NCBI GenBank assembly: GCA_021229015.1 | Contig: CM037789.1 | Coordinates: 28,224,702-28,288,701 of the forward strand | Direction: 5' to 3' | Length of the DNA stretch: 64,000 nucleotides | Source: Solen grandis | Lineage: Eukaryota > Mollusca > Bivalvia > Adapedonta > Solenidae | In this document: piece after piece, positions 1 to 11,267 of the stretch | How positions within the stretch are numbered: the first letter of the stretch is position 1 | How the letters are laid out: each line of letters opens with the position of its first letter | Notes under the pieces: generated by a model | Seen by the model: the letters and a program-made list of their open reading frames with translations, nothing else | The model's database searches: none | Told to the model about the DNA's origin: nothing | Position numbers and translations under genes: made by a program

Positions 1-297
1 GTTACTTACTTACATGCTATTAATTAGTAATGACAAATGATAAATAAGAAATCATTGCATTACTGGGAATATTAAGATCTACTTTGCTTTTAAATGGATT
101 TAAGACAGTCCCCCCTGCCCCCAATCATAGCAGACTCATAAACCTGATATAAATGCATTAGACGAATTATATTAGCTATGACACAAATAATCATAAAAAA
201 AATGCTTGAAGAAACTGAACTATGTATATACATAACACTGCCATTGCTTAAAAGTAATTTTCAAAACTGTTGTTAGAAAACCAACAGAGAGTCTCAC

Positions 298-441
298 CTG
301 GTACAGCCCGTGGTCCAGGAGTACAATCTGAGTTCCCTCCCTTGTCTTGTTCACCAGCACGTTCCCTGGGTGGGGGTCACAGTGCACGTAACCGTTCACA
401 AATATCATCTCACTGTAGAGCCGGCCAAGGTTCCGACTCAC
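298..441 (-). CDS. ADCK1: ADCK1 exon with catalytic loop and DHG motif
   Basis: 48 codons; acceptor AATTACAG ending at 442, donor GTGAGA starting at 297. It carries EMIFVNGYVHCDPHPGNVLV and IVLLDHGLYQ: the catalytic Asp and Asn, and the metal-binding Asp of DHG. The next exon would lie outside the window. The acceptor sits about 20 bases from the end of a degenerate A-family repeat (459-748). Confidence 0.9.
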
Positions 442-3400
442 CTGTAATTATCAAATAATGCCATGATGGCCCTAAATCGCTCACCTGAGATAAATAGTCT
501 TTAAAGGAAACAATGTGAAATATGGCTATTTTTGATATAAAAAGGCATGCAACTACTGACTAATAGTTTAACTCAGGAAAAGTTTAACTTGACTTGAAGG
601 CTATAAACATCATAAAGTTTTGAGTTCAAAAGAAAAGAAGATGCTTGAGTGCAAACAAACTAATTTTTGGACGAAAGACTGATGTGTGGACAATGGACAT
701 TCATAATCCTATAATGTTATCTAGAGCAAAAGTGGTGAGGTGAGCTATAAATGTGACTATATTATGTTTAAAGAATAGCGTTAGTTAGGCTTAACATTTA
801 TGGAGGAGGATTTGAAGAGAAATGTACTGCAATTTTCAACATTTAAAGGGGCATAACTCCTGACATAATAAATTGATTAAAGCCATCATCAAATTTGGCC
901 AAGATATTCTGGTCATAAACAATGTCTTAAGGTTTGAAGGCAATTGCTTAAGAAACAAGTAACTGGTGTTGTATGCAACACATAAGTCCCCTACCGGCTC
1001 CACCTTGACTCAATATGGTAATCAATCCCATTTTTTGCCATATTTTCACTATTTCCGTTACCATAGCAACCACAATTTTAGTCGAAGAACAAAAAATTAA
1101 ATGACGTGCATAATCTACACATTGCCATCTAGTCATATACAAAGTTTCATCAAGTTAGCTTGCTTAGTTATCGCGGGATCCCATTTTTTGCCATATTTTC
1201 ACTATTTCCGTTACTTTAGCAACCACAATTTTAGTCGAAGAACAAAAATAAAATGACGTGCATAATCTACACATTGCCATCTAGTCATATACCAAGTTTC
1301 ATCAAGTTAGCTTGCTTAGTTATCGCGGGATCCCATTTTTTGCCATATTTTCACTATTTCCGTTACTTTAGCAACCACAATTTTAGTCGAAGAACAAAAA
1401 TAAAATGATGTGAATAATCTACACATTGCCATCTAGTCATATACCAAGTTTCATCAAATTAGCTTGCTTAGTTATCGCGGGATCCCATTTTTTGCCATAT
1501 TTTCACTATTTCCGTTACCACAGCAACCCCAATTTTAGTCAAAGAACAAAAATAAAATGACGTGCATAATCTACACATTACCATCTAGTCATATACCAAG
1601 TTTCATCAAGTTAGCTTGCTTAGTTATCGCGGGATCCCATTTTTTGCCATATTTTCACTATTTACATTACCATAGCAACCCCAATTTTAGTCTAAGAACA
1701 AAAATAAAATGACGTGCATAATCTACACATTGCCATCTAGTCATATACCAAGTTTCATCAAGTTAGCTTGCTTAGTTATCGCGGGATCCCATTTTTTGCC
1801 ATATTTTCACTATTTACGTTACCATAGCAACCACAATTTTAGTCTAAGAACAAAAATAAAATGACGTGCATAATCTACACATTGCCATCTAGTCATATAT
1901 CAAGTTAGCTTGCTTAGTTATCGCAGGATCCCATTTTTTGCCATATTTTCACTATTTCCGTTACCACAGCAACCACAATTTTAGTCGAAGAACAAAAAAG
2001 AAAATGACGTGCATAATCTACACATTGGCATCTAGTCATAAACCAAGTTTCATCAAGTTAGCTTGCTTAGTTATTAAGTTATCGCGGGATCCAGATTTGA
2101 GCGGACAGACAGACGGACAGAGGGACAGACGGACGGACAGACGGAGGGCAAACCTATAGTCCCCTCCGGTGTGAACACCGGTAGGAGACTAATAAAGATG
2201 CTAGAGTGCAAAGAGCAATCTGGATTCTTTCAAATTTAAAAGGGGCATAACTCCTGACCTAATGTGTTGATTCCAGTCATAATTAAACTTGGCTAAGGTA
2301 TTATGGTTTTAAACAATGACAAAAAGTTTGAAGGCAATTGCATAAGAAATAAAGATGCTAGAGGGCAAACAAAGTGAAATCTGGCTTTTTTCAATTTTAA
2401 AAGGGGCGTATCTCCTGACCTAAGGGTCCAATTTCAGCCATAATCCAACTTAGCCAAATTTGATGGTTATACACATTGTTATAAAATTTAAAGACAATGA
2501 CCTAAAAAATAAAGATGCTGGAGTGCAAACAAAGTGCAATCTGACTTTTTTAAATAATATAAGGGGCATAACTCCTGACCTAATGGTATGATACCAGCCA
2601 TAATCGAACTTGGCCATGATTTTATGGTTATAAACATTGATATAAAGTTTGAAGATAATTGCTCATGAAATGAAGATGCTAGAGTGCAAACAATGTGAAA
2701 TCTGGCTTTTTTGAATTTTAAAAGGGGCATAACTCCTGACCTAATGTTCCGATATCAGCCATAATCGAACTTGGCTGAGATTTTATGGTTATAAACATTG
2801 TTTTGAAGTTTGAAGATAATTGCTCATAAAATGAAGATGCTAGAGTGCAAACGAACAAATTGTTGATGACGGAAGACGGACGGACGGACGATGGACATTC
2901 ATCGATCCTAAAAGCTCATCCTGAGCACACGTGCTCAGGTGAGCTAAAAATCAATATATGAAATCATTTTGGAATTGGCTAGTCTAAAAAATGTTTTCAA
3001 TCAATTAAAAATATATCATGCTTTCCCTTTATCTTTAAAATTATGTCTTGTTGACAATAAATTTACTAAATTTCAAATGGTAATTATATGAAACAATGGA
3101 TACTTCTTAGCTCTGCAGAAAATGTAGGATCTAAGCTACACGAATGCTTGAGTAAACAGAGGAGACCCTGATCAGACAGCTCCTAAAAGAGCAGTCTGAT
3201 TTTACAAATACAAATTATATTGAAGAAATCACAAACAGACAACAATTTTCTGGCAAGTATATACGATAAAGCTTTAATCCCAATTAAAATATAAATACAA
3301 TCATATAGACTTCGCTGATCGCCTATATGGCGTCCTAGTGGGTGGGGTAAAGTTTGGAAACATGAAGGAAAAACTGAATTCTCATGTATTGTGCGCACCC

Positions 3401-6400
3401 CTTCTCGGAAATCGAAATTGAAGTCATAGAAATGTGCACATTACACGGGTGTTTACGGTATGATCAAAATGAGTCTATATGAGTTAAAGGGCTATATATG
3501 ACATGCAATTAAGCCACAAAGAGATGTTGTAAACTGTTGTACCAGGGTACATGACATTCCCACCTCATTCACATCTATGTTGTGTTCCCTCATGTACTGT
3601 CTATCGTCCACCTTCCCTCCCTCACAAAACTCCATGGTGAGAACCCTCTCACTGGAGAGATCCCAGTGGATTTTTGGCACCTGCAGTGTATAAAACACAG
3701 TCAAAACTCTGTCCTGTCACAGATCAATATCAATGATGAGTGTATCAACTGGTAATCATACAAGATTGTTTCTTAGAACACATGTCACCTGCTGAAGCAT
3801 GATGGAACAAGAGCTCCACTGACAGCGGGGCAATATACGCCCGAAGGTATGTATTGTCAGGGAATATCCTAAGACAAAAAGGATAAGCACAAACATGTAT
3901 ATATAAAGTATTATTTCAACAAGAAGGATTGGCAATGTTAATCTTCAAGGGCTTTATTATAACAGTGGCTATATATATACTAACTTAGCACCAGTTAAGA
4001 TATTTGACCTTGAATTGTGACCTTGACCTTAAACCTAGCCATCTGAAAGCTATGTTCTGCACATCCTCTCACTCTGGGTGATACTTCTGCCAAATAGTTT
4101 CCATTTACATCCAGCGGGTCAAAAGATACAGAGCGGACACAAATATACTTACTTTGCACCAGTTAAGATATTTGACCTTGAATTGTGACCTTGACCTTAA
4201 ACCTAGCCATCTGAAAGCTATGTTCTGCACATCCTCTTACTGTGGGTGATACTTCTGCCAAATAGTTTCCATTTACATCTAGCAGGTCAAAAGATACAGA
4301 GCGACACAAACAAAAATACTAACTTAGCACCAGTTAAGATATTTGACCTTAAATTGTGACCTTGACCTTAAACCTAGCCATCTGAAAGCTATGTTCTGCA
4401 CATCCTCTCACTCTGGGTGATACTTCTGCCAAATAGTTTCCATTTACATCCAGCGGGTCAAAAGATACAGAGCGGACACAAATATACTTACTTTGCTCCA
4501 GTTAAGATATTTGACCTTAATTGTGACCTTGACCTTGAACCTAGCCATCTGAAACCTATGTTCTGCACATCCTCTTACTGTGGGTGATACTTCTGCCAAA
4601 TAGTTTCCATTTACATCCAGCAGGTCAAAAGATACAGAGCGGACACAAAAATACTTACTTTGCTCCAGTTAAGATATTTGACCTTGAATTGTGACCTTGA
4701 CCTTGAACCTAGCCATCTGAAACCTATGTTCTGCACATCCTCTTACTGTGGGTGATACTTCTGCCAAATAGTTTCCATTTACATCCAGCAGGTCAAAAGA
4801 TACAGAGCGGACACAAAAATACTAATTTTGCACCAGTTAAGATATTTGACCTTGAATTGTGACCTTGACCTTGAACCTAGCCATCTGAAACCTATGTTCT
4901 GCACATCCTCTCACTCTGGGTGATACTTCTGCCAAATAGTTTTCATTTATATTAAGTGGTTCAAAAGATACAGAGCGGACACGAAATTGCTAACGGACGG
5001 ACGGACAGACGGACGGACGACCAGCGGCATAACATAATACAGCCCTTCGGGCGTATAAAAAGTGTGACAGACAGACAGAAAAAGGGAATAACTAAAAAAA
5101 ATATACTGATGCCAGATTTATGGACATTGTGGAAGACGATTCCTCATGTCAAGCTCTGTCATCAATAAAATTTTATTTCAATAGTATGAGTACAGCAGGA
5201 GTTATTGCAGAATAAGAAAATTTAATTTTCTGAAGCAATATTAAAGTTGATAAATACCCTTGCTGCACATCCTTGACTCAACATGAAAAGATATCAGTAT
5301 CAAACTTTTTGAATTGACTTGACTATTTGAGTTAACCATCGCTTTGACAGTATTTCAGTCATATAGCGACGTCCAGCTAATCACAGGTGAAGGAAGAGCC
5401 CGAATGCACGGAGGCATCCAGGGCAAGCCAGCTGGAAGGCTTCCTCACATGAAAATCTGAATGACCCTGCCGGGATTAGAACCCACGTGGTGAGGGGCTG
5501 AGTGAGTGTCAAACTTTTTGACTCTTTTGTAAAGAGGGACAGAATGGGTCAACTTTTGTGATTCCTACTAATATGTAGCCCAAACTTGATATTATAGCAC
5601 AGTTGTATAATAAAATTCAATATGTCAACTTGTTCTTTAAGTCTTGATTGAATAGTTACCCTGCTGATTTTCTCTACCAACTTCTCTCATAGTGAAGTTA
5701 TTGTGGCAACAAGATATAGAATAAACCACAGAAACATCAAGCCTGAGGTGAGTGCCTGTATACCTTCAGAAATGGCATGTGCTTTAGAAGCCGGGCAGCT
5801 CTCTCACAGTGTTTTCCTTCCCTGAGAAAGTCTAGTTCCAGTGGCAGGTTCTTCCGTGTTTCTTCCGCTAGCCACACATACTGGAAGCCCGGGAATATCC
5901 AGGCTATACGATTTATAAGGAACTTCAAAAAAAAAGATAAAAAAATATATTTAATTGGATAGAATAGAACATCAAATGCATGTATAATAACAAGTTTTAG
6001 TTAGCAAAGATAACGAGAAAGAGTTTTCACACATAACAGAGAACATATAAGAACGTTTTGAAAGAGATTTGATGATTGAATTTAGAGCCTGAATATTGAG
6101 ATCTAGGGTTTGATTAAAATTGTAAAGTAAATATCCACAACAAATTTCAACACATTTCACCTAAAAAGGACCCACACGACTTGCCTAGGCCTCATCATTT
6201 GATGTATAAAACATTATGTTTCAGGTATGGTTTCCTATTGAAGATGCTTGTGTAAAACTGCTTCAATTACTCACATGTCCAGCACTTTGAAGATGTCTCT
6301 AATTTTGATTTACATGTAAAAATTGTGCAAAGAACAAATTAAATCAATTTCAATCAATAATGTGCCGAAGTCATTCACTGAGTATTTCTACAGACTGGTT

Positions 6401-9140
6401 CATGGTAAAATAATCTAAAACTGAGATTCAAAACTGTTACACTGAAGTTTGCTATGGACATAGTAATATTAAAGACAAATCTACACTTAAATGGACATCT
6501 TTCTCTTGCAAACCCTAAAAGATGCAATTAAAACAAGAGTGTTCTTTGGAACACATGTGTCACCTGCTGAAATGTGACAGAAAAAGTGTTAAGGACAGAC
6601 AGACAGATGGACGGAGACATGGACAGACAGACGATGGAAAAGTGATCCGTATGTGTCACCTCTGCTCACAGCAGATGACACAATCATTCACGAGAATTCC
6701 AACTTACTTCCATGGTGCGTATATCTACGAGGGAATGAGCCTTTACTTTGGGATGTTGGATCTTGACAGCCAGTATCCTGCCGTCCCGGGTGGTGGCCTT
6801 GTGTACCTGGGCTAGAGAAGCCGTCCCCAGGGGCTCTGGGGAGAAGCTCTCAAACACATCTTCTACCTGAAAGGTTCACACACAAGTGTCCTCTACTAGC
6901 TGTTGCATTAAGAGCAGATCCCATATCTCTGATTTTGAGAATATTCTTGAAACTTGTTATTCCAAAGTAGAATGTCTATATAACGTTGTGTAAAAATTTA
7001 GGTATGCTATATATTTCTACATTAACAAAAAGCTGTAACTCTGAAAAATCATACCTGGCAAAATATACCTGGTACAAAAATCTGCCTTTTTGTATGTAAA
7101 TTTATATGCCCATTCTCATATAGGCAAGGTTTCAATGAGATGTGATTTGAACATTATGCAAGTTCTTATCACAAGACAATGGTATGACAACACATAATGC
7201 AATACTGTGTAAGTTATTGTTTATTTGTTTGTTGGGTTTAACATCCCTACGACAGCATTTCAGTCATTTGGAGACAATGTCTACTTGAAACAGAAACAGT
7301 GTGCTACACTGCAGTTTTACGCCATAGAGTTGTGGTATGAAAGGTCACCCAGTCACATTATCCTGACACCGGGCCAACCAGTCCTGGAACTACCCTTTTA
7401 TGCGGAGCACCAAGCAAGGGAGCTATACCAGTACCAATTTTTAAGACTTTGGTATGCTGCTGTTGGGGATTGAACCTATGATCTCCCACGCTCCCTATGT
7501 GGACGCTCTGACCACTCAGCCATTGGGGACAGTCATGTGTAAGGTAATAAGAGTCATAACTCTTAGGAAGAAAAACCTGCATTGCCAAATAAACCTAAAT
7601 ATATGTAAATTTAATTACAATGCCACTTAAAACTATTGACAGAGTTCCATGCTCAAGATACAGAAATACTTTTTAGAATACTTCACATCAATAGAACCTT
7701 AACTCAAAGAAAAATATAGCCCCTAACACGTGTTAGAGATTTCATTATGAAGCACCTTAAACTGTTGGAGAAAGTCCATAAGAAAGTAGAAATGACTGAC
7801 AAAATGTAGAACTAAAACCCTTTCTAGTTTTACATGAGTGTGTGTGTGTGAGGGGGGAGGGGGTGCAAAATAACTCTGAATTTAGTAACACTTACATCAA
7901 GCTCAAGTACATAACATGTGGTATGACTTAAACTTATTTAGAACTTCAAGGAGTAGGGTTCCTCTAGGACTGCTCTCACCTTCTGTCCGAGTTCCTCTTC
8001 AAACACCTTTTTCAGCTGGTCCACCGATGACTGTGGAGCATCACTGTGCAGGACCTTCATTGTGTTGACATACTCTGCCGGCAGGAGGTACTCCAGCGTG
8101 CCAACGTGCTGACCTACTTTGATGAACGCTCCACCATTCTTGCAGCACATGGCTCGTAACCTCTCTGCCGATCTGGTGTGTATCTGAACCACACACAATG
8201 ATAATAAATAAATAAATATGAAAACAGTGGTACATAAATTAGCTCAAAAGCACCTAGAGCTATCATTGAACGTGATGAATATCTCTGTAACACAGCCCTG
8301 ACTAAACAATATTAAAGTATATTATACATTCTGTAAAACAGTATATGACAGGACACAACAAGACAGACTGTGAGTAATATTAATATATAGCCCCCCACTT
8401 TACTCTGTATCAGAAAATTTGCATCAGTTCTTTTTTTCACCTATTTCATTATTATATTATATTCACTATTATAAGGGGTATGCCCTGTAATTCACTTCCG
8501 GTGAAGGTGTGTGCCCCATAATAACCATCAAAGCCATGCATAGAACTTCACAATATAAGCTTTTAAAATGTCAAACCATGAAATCTTAAAGGCAAATTGA
8601 TATGTTATGACATATGACAGAAAAACTTTTATTACCTCCCCTTTATAATTTTGTTGTTATGAGTTATCTCCCCTGAAAACTACAAAAAAGTGATTTTCTC
8701 CATTTTCCTACGGTAAAGTTTAGACGATGAAATTTGAATCAGAATCATATAATGCATCTTTCTACCGTGAGTTTTCGTCGAAAATCAAATTCAGTTGCTC
8801 ATATTTACAGAAATTGGATATTTCCAATAGACTTCAATGTTAACTTAAATACAGATTATCTCCTCTACATCTAATAAAACCTGGAAAAACTCTCGGTGAA
8901 ACATTTTTTATTTTAGATGTCTTCAAAGTGACAAATATTCACAGAAATATTTCCATCCTATGGCAAGATATGGAATATGGGTATTAGGGAGGTTATACCT
9001 TAACATCAAACTAAAAGGAACTTCATGTATAATCCTCACATATCAAGCAAACTCACCTCTGATTTCATAATCTGGTACTCGTTGGACTCAGGGTCCATGT
9101 TCCGCAGGTTCCATTTATAGTCGACCACCAACATTGAGAC
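298..9140 (-). CDS. ADCK1: ADCK1, aarF-domain (UbiB/ABC1) kinase, partial multi-exon gene
   Basis: Six exons on the minus strand, in order 9140-9057, 8183-7980, 6866-6708, 5922-5764, 3680-3564 and 441-298, give 289 uninterrupted codons, each exon flanked by AG and GT splice signals and each a whole number of codons. The order of motifs is that of the ABC1/UbiB family: KxGQ (FIKVGQHVG), the alanine-rich loop (GTASLAQVH), the beta-3 lysine (AVKIQHP), the catalytic loop HCDPHPGN, and LLDHG in place of DFG. The wording around these (IFVNGYVHCDPHPGN, NLPLELDFLREG, VPKIHWDLS) matches ADCK1 rather than ADCK2-5. ADCK1 is a mitochondrial atypical kinase linked to lipid and membrane homeostasis in animals. 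Missing here are the N-terminal targeting exon, which I could not find between 9.2 and 14 kb (a 100-N gap lies there), and everything after the DHG motif, which lies left of the window. Identity is confident; the model is incomplete. Confidence 0.9.
459..748 (-). mobile_element. A-family Helitron-like short element, degenerate, reverse orientation
   Basis: At 459-485 the sequence is the reverse complement of the family's 3' end (CTCAGGTGAGC, then a GGGCCATCATGGCCC-type hairpin). At about 735-748 it ends with AGGTGAGCTA, matching the family's 5' TAGCTCACCT. The interior is only weakly recognisable. It lies in an ADCK1 intron, right next to a coding exon. Confidence 0.55.
958..2192 (-). mobile_element. 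E-family tandem-core element, nested
   Basis: The ends are inverted copies: TAAGTCCCCTACCGG at 983-997 and CCGGTAGGAGACTAA at 2178-2192. Inside lie seven copies of a ~152-bp unit (one 10 bases shorter), a GACA/GACG-type tract at 2101-2150, and a hairpin CCGGTGT..ACACCGG at 2165-2181. The microsatellite-plus-hairpin end is on the right, so the element reads on the minus strand. It interrupts the A-family core around it. Confidence 0.65.
1027..2092. repeat. Tandem array, ~152 bp x 7
   Basis: The unit starts CCCATTTTTTGCCATATTTT and ends ..TTAGTTATCGCGGGAT. Copies start at about 1027, 1180, 1332, 1484, 1636, 1788 and 1930. Divergence between copies is low (a few substitutions each), which suggests recent amplification or homogenisation. 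Confidence 0.85.
3564..3680 (-). CDS. ADCK1: ADCK1 exon, middle of the kinase domain
   Basis: 39 codons; acceptor CACTGCAG ending at 3681, donor GTGGGA starting at 3563. It encodes VPKIHWDLSSERVLTMEF and the segment up to HNIDVNE, the hinge region before the catalytic loop. Phase 0 at both ends. Confidence 0.87.
3834..5057 (-). mobile_element. D-family tandem-core element with 14-bp inverted ends
   Basis: TATACGCCCGAAGG at 3834-3847 is exactly repeated in inverse as CCTTCGGGCGTATA at 5044-5057. Inside are six copies of a ~168-bp unit (starts near 3991, 4159, 4330, 4498, 4665 and 4833) rich in TTGACCTTGA-type words, then a GGACGGACGGACAGACGG tract (4995-5020) and a GCCC/GGGC hairpin. The element fills much of the ADCK1 intron between exons 3564-3680 and 5764-5922. 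Confidence 0.7.
5328..5515 (-). repeat. tRNA-related SINE copy (family 2), reverse orientation
   Basis: GGGATTAGAACCCACGTGG (5471-5489) is the reverse complement of a B-box-like GTGGGTTCTAATCCC, and the other end carries GACAGTATTTCAGTCATATAGCGACGTC. Close relatives are found at 53510-53722 (same strand) and 61148-61312 (opposite strand). Confidence 0.55.
5764..5922 (-). CDS. ADCK1: ADCK1 exon, kinase insert region
   Basis: 53 codons; acceptor TTTGAAG ending at 5923, donor GTATAC starting at 5763. It encodes FPGFQYVWLAEETRKNLPLE and the following LDFLREGKH segment, which are strongly ADCK1-like. The acceptor has a T-rich tract but ends GAAG, so the exact first base is slightly less certain than in the other exons. 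Confidence 0.85.
6708..6866 (-). CDS. ADCK1: ADCK1 exon with the A-rich loop and ATP-site lysine
   Basis: 53 codons; acceptor TTTCAG at 6872-6867, donor GTAAGT at 6707-6702. It contains PLGTASLAQVHKA, the alanine-rich replacement of the glycine-rich loop, and LAVKIQHPKV with the beta-3 lysine. Phase 0 at both ends. Confidence 0.88.
7216..7530 (-). repeat. tRNA-derived SINE (family 1, AACAAAC tail), reverse orientation
   Basis: It starts with the reverse complement of the tail (GTTTATTTGTTTGTTGGGTTTAAC), passes the family body (CCGGGCCAACCAGTCCTGGA, AGCAAGGGAGCTATACCAGT) and ends with the reverse complement of a B box (GGGGATTGAACCTATGATC). The copies at 18205-18490 and 36785-37100 share the same body. 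Open frames here are by-products of the SINE. Confidence 0.75.
7980..8183 (-). CDS. ADCK1: ADCK1 exon with the KxGQ motif
   Basis: 68 codons between an acceptor GTTCAG (ending at 8184) and a donor GTGAGA starting at 7979. It carries GAFIKVGQHVGTLEYLLP, the family-diagnostic KxGQ segment that folds over the active site in ABC1 kinases, followed by the SDAPQSS segment. Phase 0 at both ends. Confidence 0.87.
9057..9140 (-). CDS. ADCK1: ADCK1 exon, N-terminal region
   Basis: 28 codons. The acceptor is ...CTATTTAG at 9148-9141 and the donor GTGAG at 9056-9052. It encodes the segment just before the UbiB core (DYKWNLRNMDPESNEYQ). This is the most 5' exon that I can support; it begins and ends in phase 0. 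Confidence 0.8.
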
Positions 9141-11267
9141 CTAAATAGGAGAAAGTCACTGATATCATGCCTCAAAATCATGGACAACCAATTTAAACAT
9201 GCACCTGTGCTAGCAAATTCACATTTTGGAATCTCTTTGATTCTAGAGAGCAAATAATTACATAATCAAATGGGAAGCTGTACAGTAAACCAATGGTGAC
9301 CTTGACCAGCCTATTCTGAAAAAAAAAAAAAAATTGCTATTTTTACCACATGCATGGGTTCAAAAGTAGAGAGTCCAATTGATACGAGGGTTGAATGAAC
9401 CAAATATTTGATTTTTTGTTTTGTTTGATATATATAATATGGTGTGATTTTTTTCCAAATTATTCTAACACAAAGCCAAAAAATCCCAATTCTGGGGGTC
9501 GGATCTTGTTCCCAAAATCCTTAAATGGTGAGAAAAAACCTTGATCAGTATCTATGATGTCTTGTGATGTTACAATTTAACATGCAACAAGAGATATAAA
9601 ATATCTCTTTTGTATGCCTGAGATTATCAATTTGAAATGGTAAAATCAAGAAAAATACAAAGAGAATTTCTGCTTTTTTTTCACTTNNNNNNNNNNNNNN
9701 NNNNNNNNNNNNNNNNNNNNNNNNNNNNNNNNNNNNNNNNNNNNNNNNNNNNNNNNNNNNNNNNNNNNNNNNNNNNNNNNNNNNNNTGCTTATATTTGAT
9801 AACAAATGTACATTATATATTAATGTAGCAGAGGGTTTTGTATCATCTGGTTCAAGGTCAAGATCACTGTTACTAAAAATAGAAAAAAATGGTTTCCTCA
9901 TAATAACTTTCAGTAGGAATATGATACTATGACCAAAATTGTTTCATAGGTAATTCTCATGAAGAAGTTTGAGATTGTTTTTAGGGTCAATTGGGTCAAG
10001 GTCACTGTTACTAAAAGTTAAAAAAAAAGAAGAAGAAAATTTCAATTTTATAACTATTCTTAGGAATGAGATATTGTAACCACATTTGTTACCTTGATAT
10101 TGCAGCCTTCAAGAATAGGGATGATGGAATTGCTCTTTGGGTCAATTTAGTCAAGGCTTCTGTTTATAGAAATAAAAAAAATGGTCTCTGCATGCTGTCA
10201 GTATCAATGTTACCAAGTAAACTCCTACTGCTCTGAGCTGGAATCAATTTTAGGACATTGACCTTCAGTATACAAGTTGATCACTCTACCTTGTCACCAC
10301 AAAAGCTAGTTCTATCTTTATGGGATATTGTACCTAAAATTGGGTCAAAGGGAACTTTGACAGAGAGGTTCGGGTTTGCTTTTGTTGTCTATTAAATTGG
10401 GTCATCCTGATCACTGGTTCACCTACCCAAACCTAAAATATATTTTTGATGAAAATCTGATTTTTGTGGAATTACCACATATCGGTAAGTTCAATGTTTT
10501 TAAAGACAGTTATACTGTCTTTGGTAAAAACATTGATTTCCTGTGTATCTTGCCTAATCATGGAACAGGGATAGAGGAATTTGTTCAGTTTGATCCTGTT
10601 AGATTGGCCCCATGTTACTTGCACACTTCCATTCCGATCATAATAGCCTTCATACGTTCCCAGCACGTGTAATTTAGGAGAAATCCCATCATCGGTCTTG
10701 CTGTAAACCACATTCAAAAGAGGGAAGCAAACTGGTTCACCCCCTGATTATAACATGTAGTGTATAATTTCAACAGTGCTACAGAATTATTGTCATATAT
10801 ATTGACTTAATCATGGGTTTCTGGGCTTGAGATCAAAACCAGGGGTACTTTATTTAGACTTGAACTGTGCATTATTTTTTATCACTGAATCATCACTGTG
10901 TGACTGTATTTTTCTTGCTACTTTTGCATTATGAAACTGACCAGTATGTACAGAATAAATTGGATATATCAAATTTGACTAAACTGGGATAATTTATAGT
11001 CAATAGTTGACCAGGTTTACACAAAAGAAAACATGGGAACTAGCCATGAATGGAAAAGGTGTGGCTTGAATTTTCTCTCCTAAAAACTGTTATGGTGCAA
11101 TTTCCAAAGGTCTGTCCAAGAGAAATAAGTCATAATCTGACTGGCTTGCAAAATATTTAAGGTTTCACACTAACTATTTTTACAATCTCAATCAATGAAT
11201 GTAAATGCTTTGAAAATTTTATATATAATGTTTTCTTTTTAAATAAGAAAAAAGTGTATTGCCTTTT
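9141..11267. other. Presumed ADCK1 5' region, no supported exon
   Basis: AT-rich DNA containing a 100-N gap and degenerate repeats (9.8-10.3 kb has several GGTCAAGGTCAC-like units). I looked on the minus strand for the ADCK1 first exon and saw none that I could defend. A minus-strand open stretch at 10472-10717 (GTYEGYYDRNGSVQVTW...) reads somewhat like protein, but has no start, splice signals or family I recognise. Confidence 0.4.
9687..9786. other. Assembly gap (100 N)
   Basis: Exactly 100 N characters, the conventional size for a gap of unknown length. It lies in the interval where the 5' exon of ADCK1 is expected. Confidence 0.99.

Larger units (their letters stand above)
760..2947 (-). 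mobile_element. A-family element with ~155-bp tandem core, interrupted by an E-family element
   Basis: Repeated units of about 150-160 bases, each with AAAGGGGCATAACTCCTGAC and ..AAGATGCTAGAGTGCAAAC, run from about 800 to 2870. At 2856-2947 come a GACGGACGGACGGACG tract and the hairpin GAGCACACGTGCTCAGGTGAGC, the reverse complement of the A-family 5' end. The array is split between about 958 and 2192 by another element, and the same core sequence resumes on the other side. Confidence 0.6.

Noticed and set aside
1027..2092. CRISPR-like regular repeats
   Set aside because: The units are contiguous 152-bp tandem copies with no unique spacers, in a eukaryotic genome.
7225..7588. ORFs on both strands
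   Set aside because: They lie within a tRNA-derived SINE (7216-7530) whose copies elsewhere have different frames.
9545..9901. ORFs running across the N gap (also at 59598-60018)
   Set aside because: Length is inflated by N bases; the real sequence on either side shows no coding similarity in those frames.
10376..10717. Overlapping ORFs on both strands, considered as ADCK1 or COR-gene exons
   Set aside because: Neither matches the expected neighbouring residues and no phase-compatible splice sites were found.
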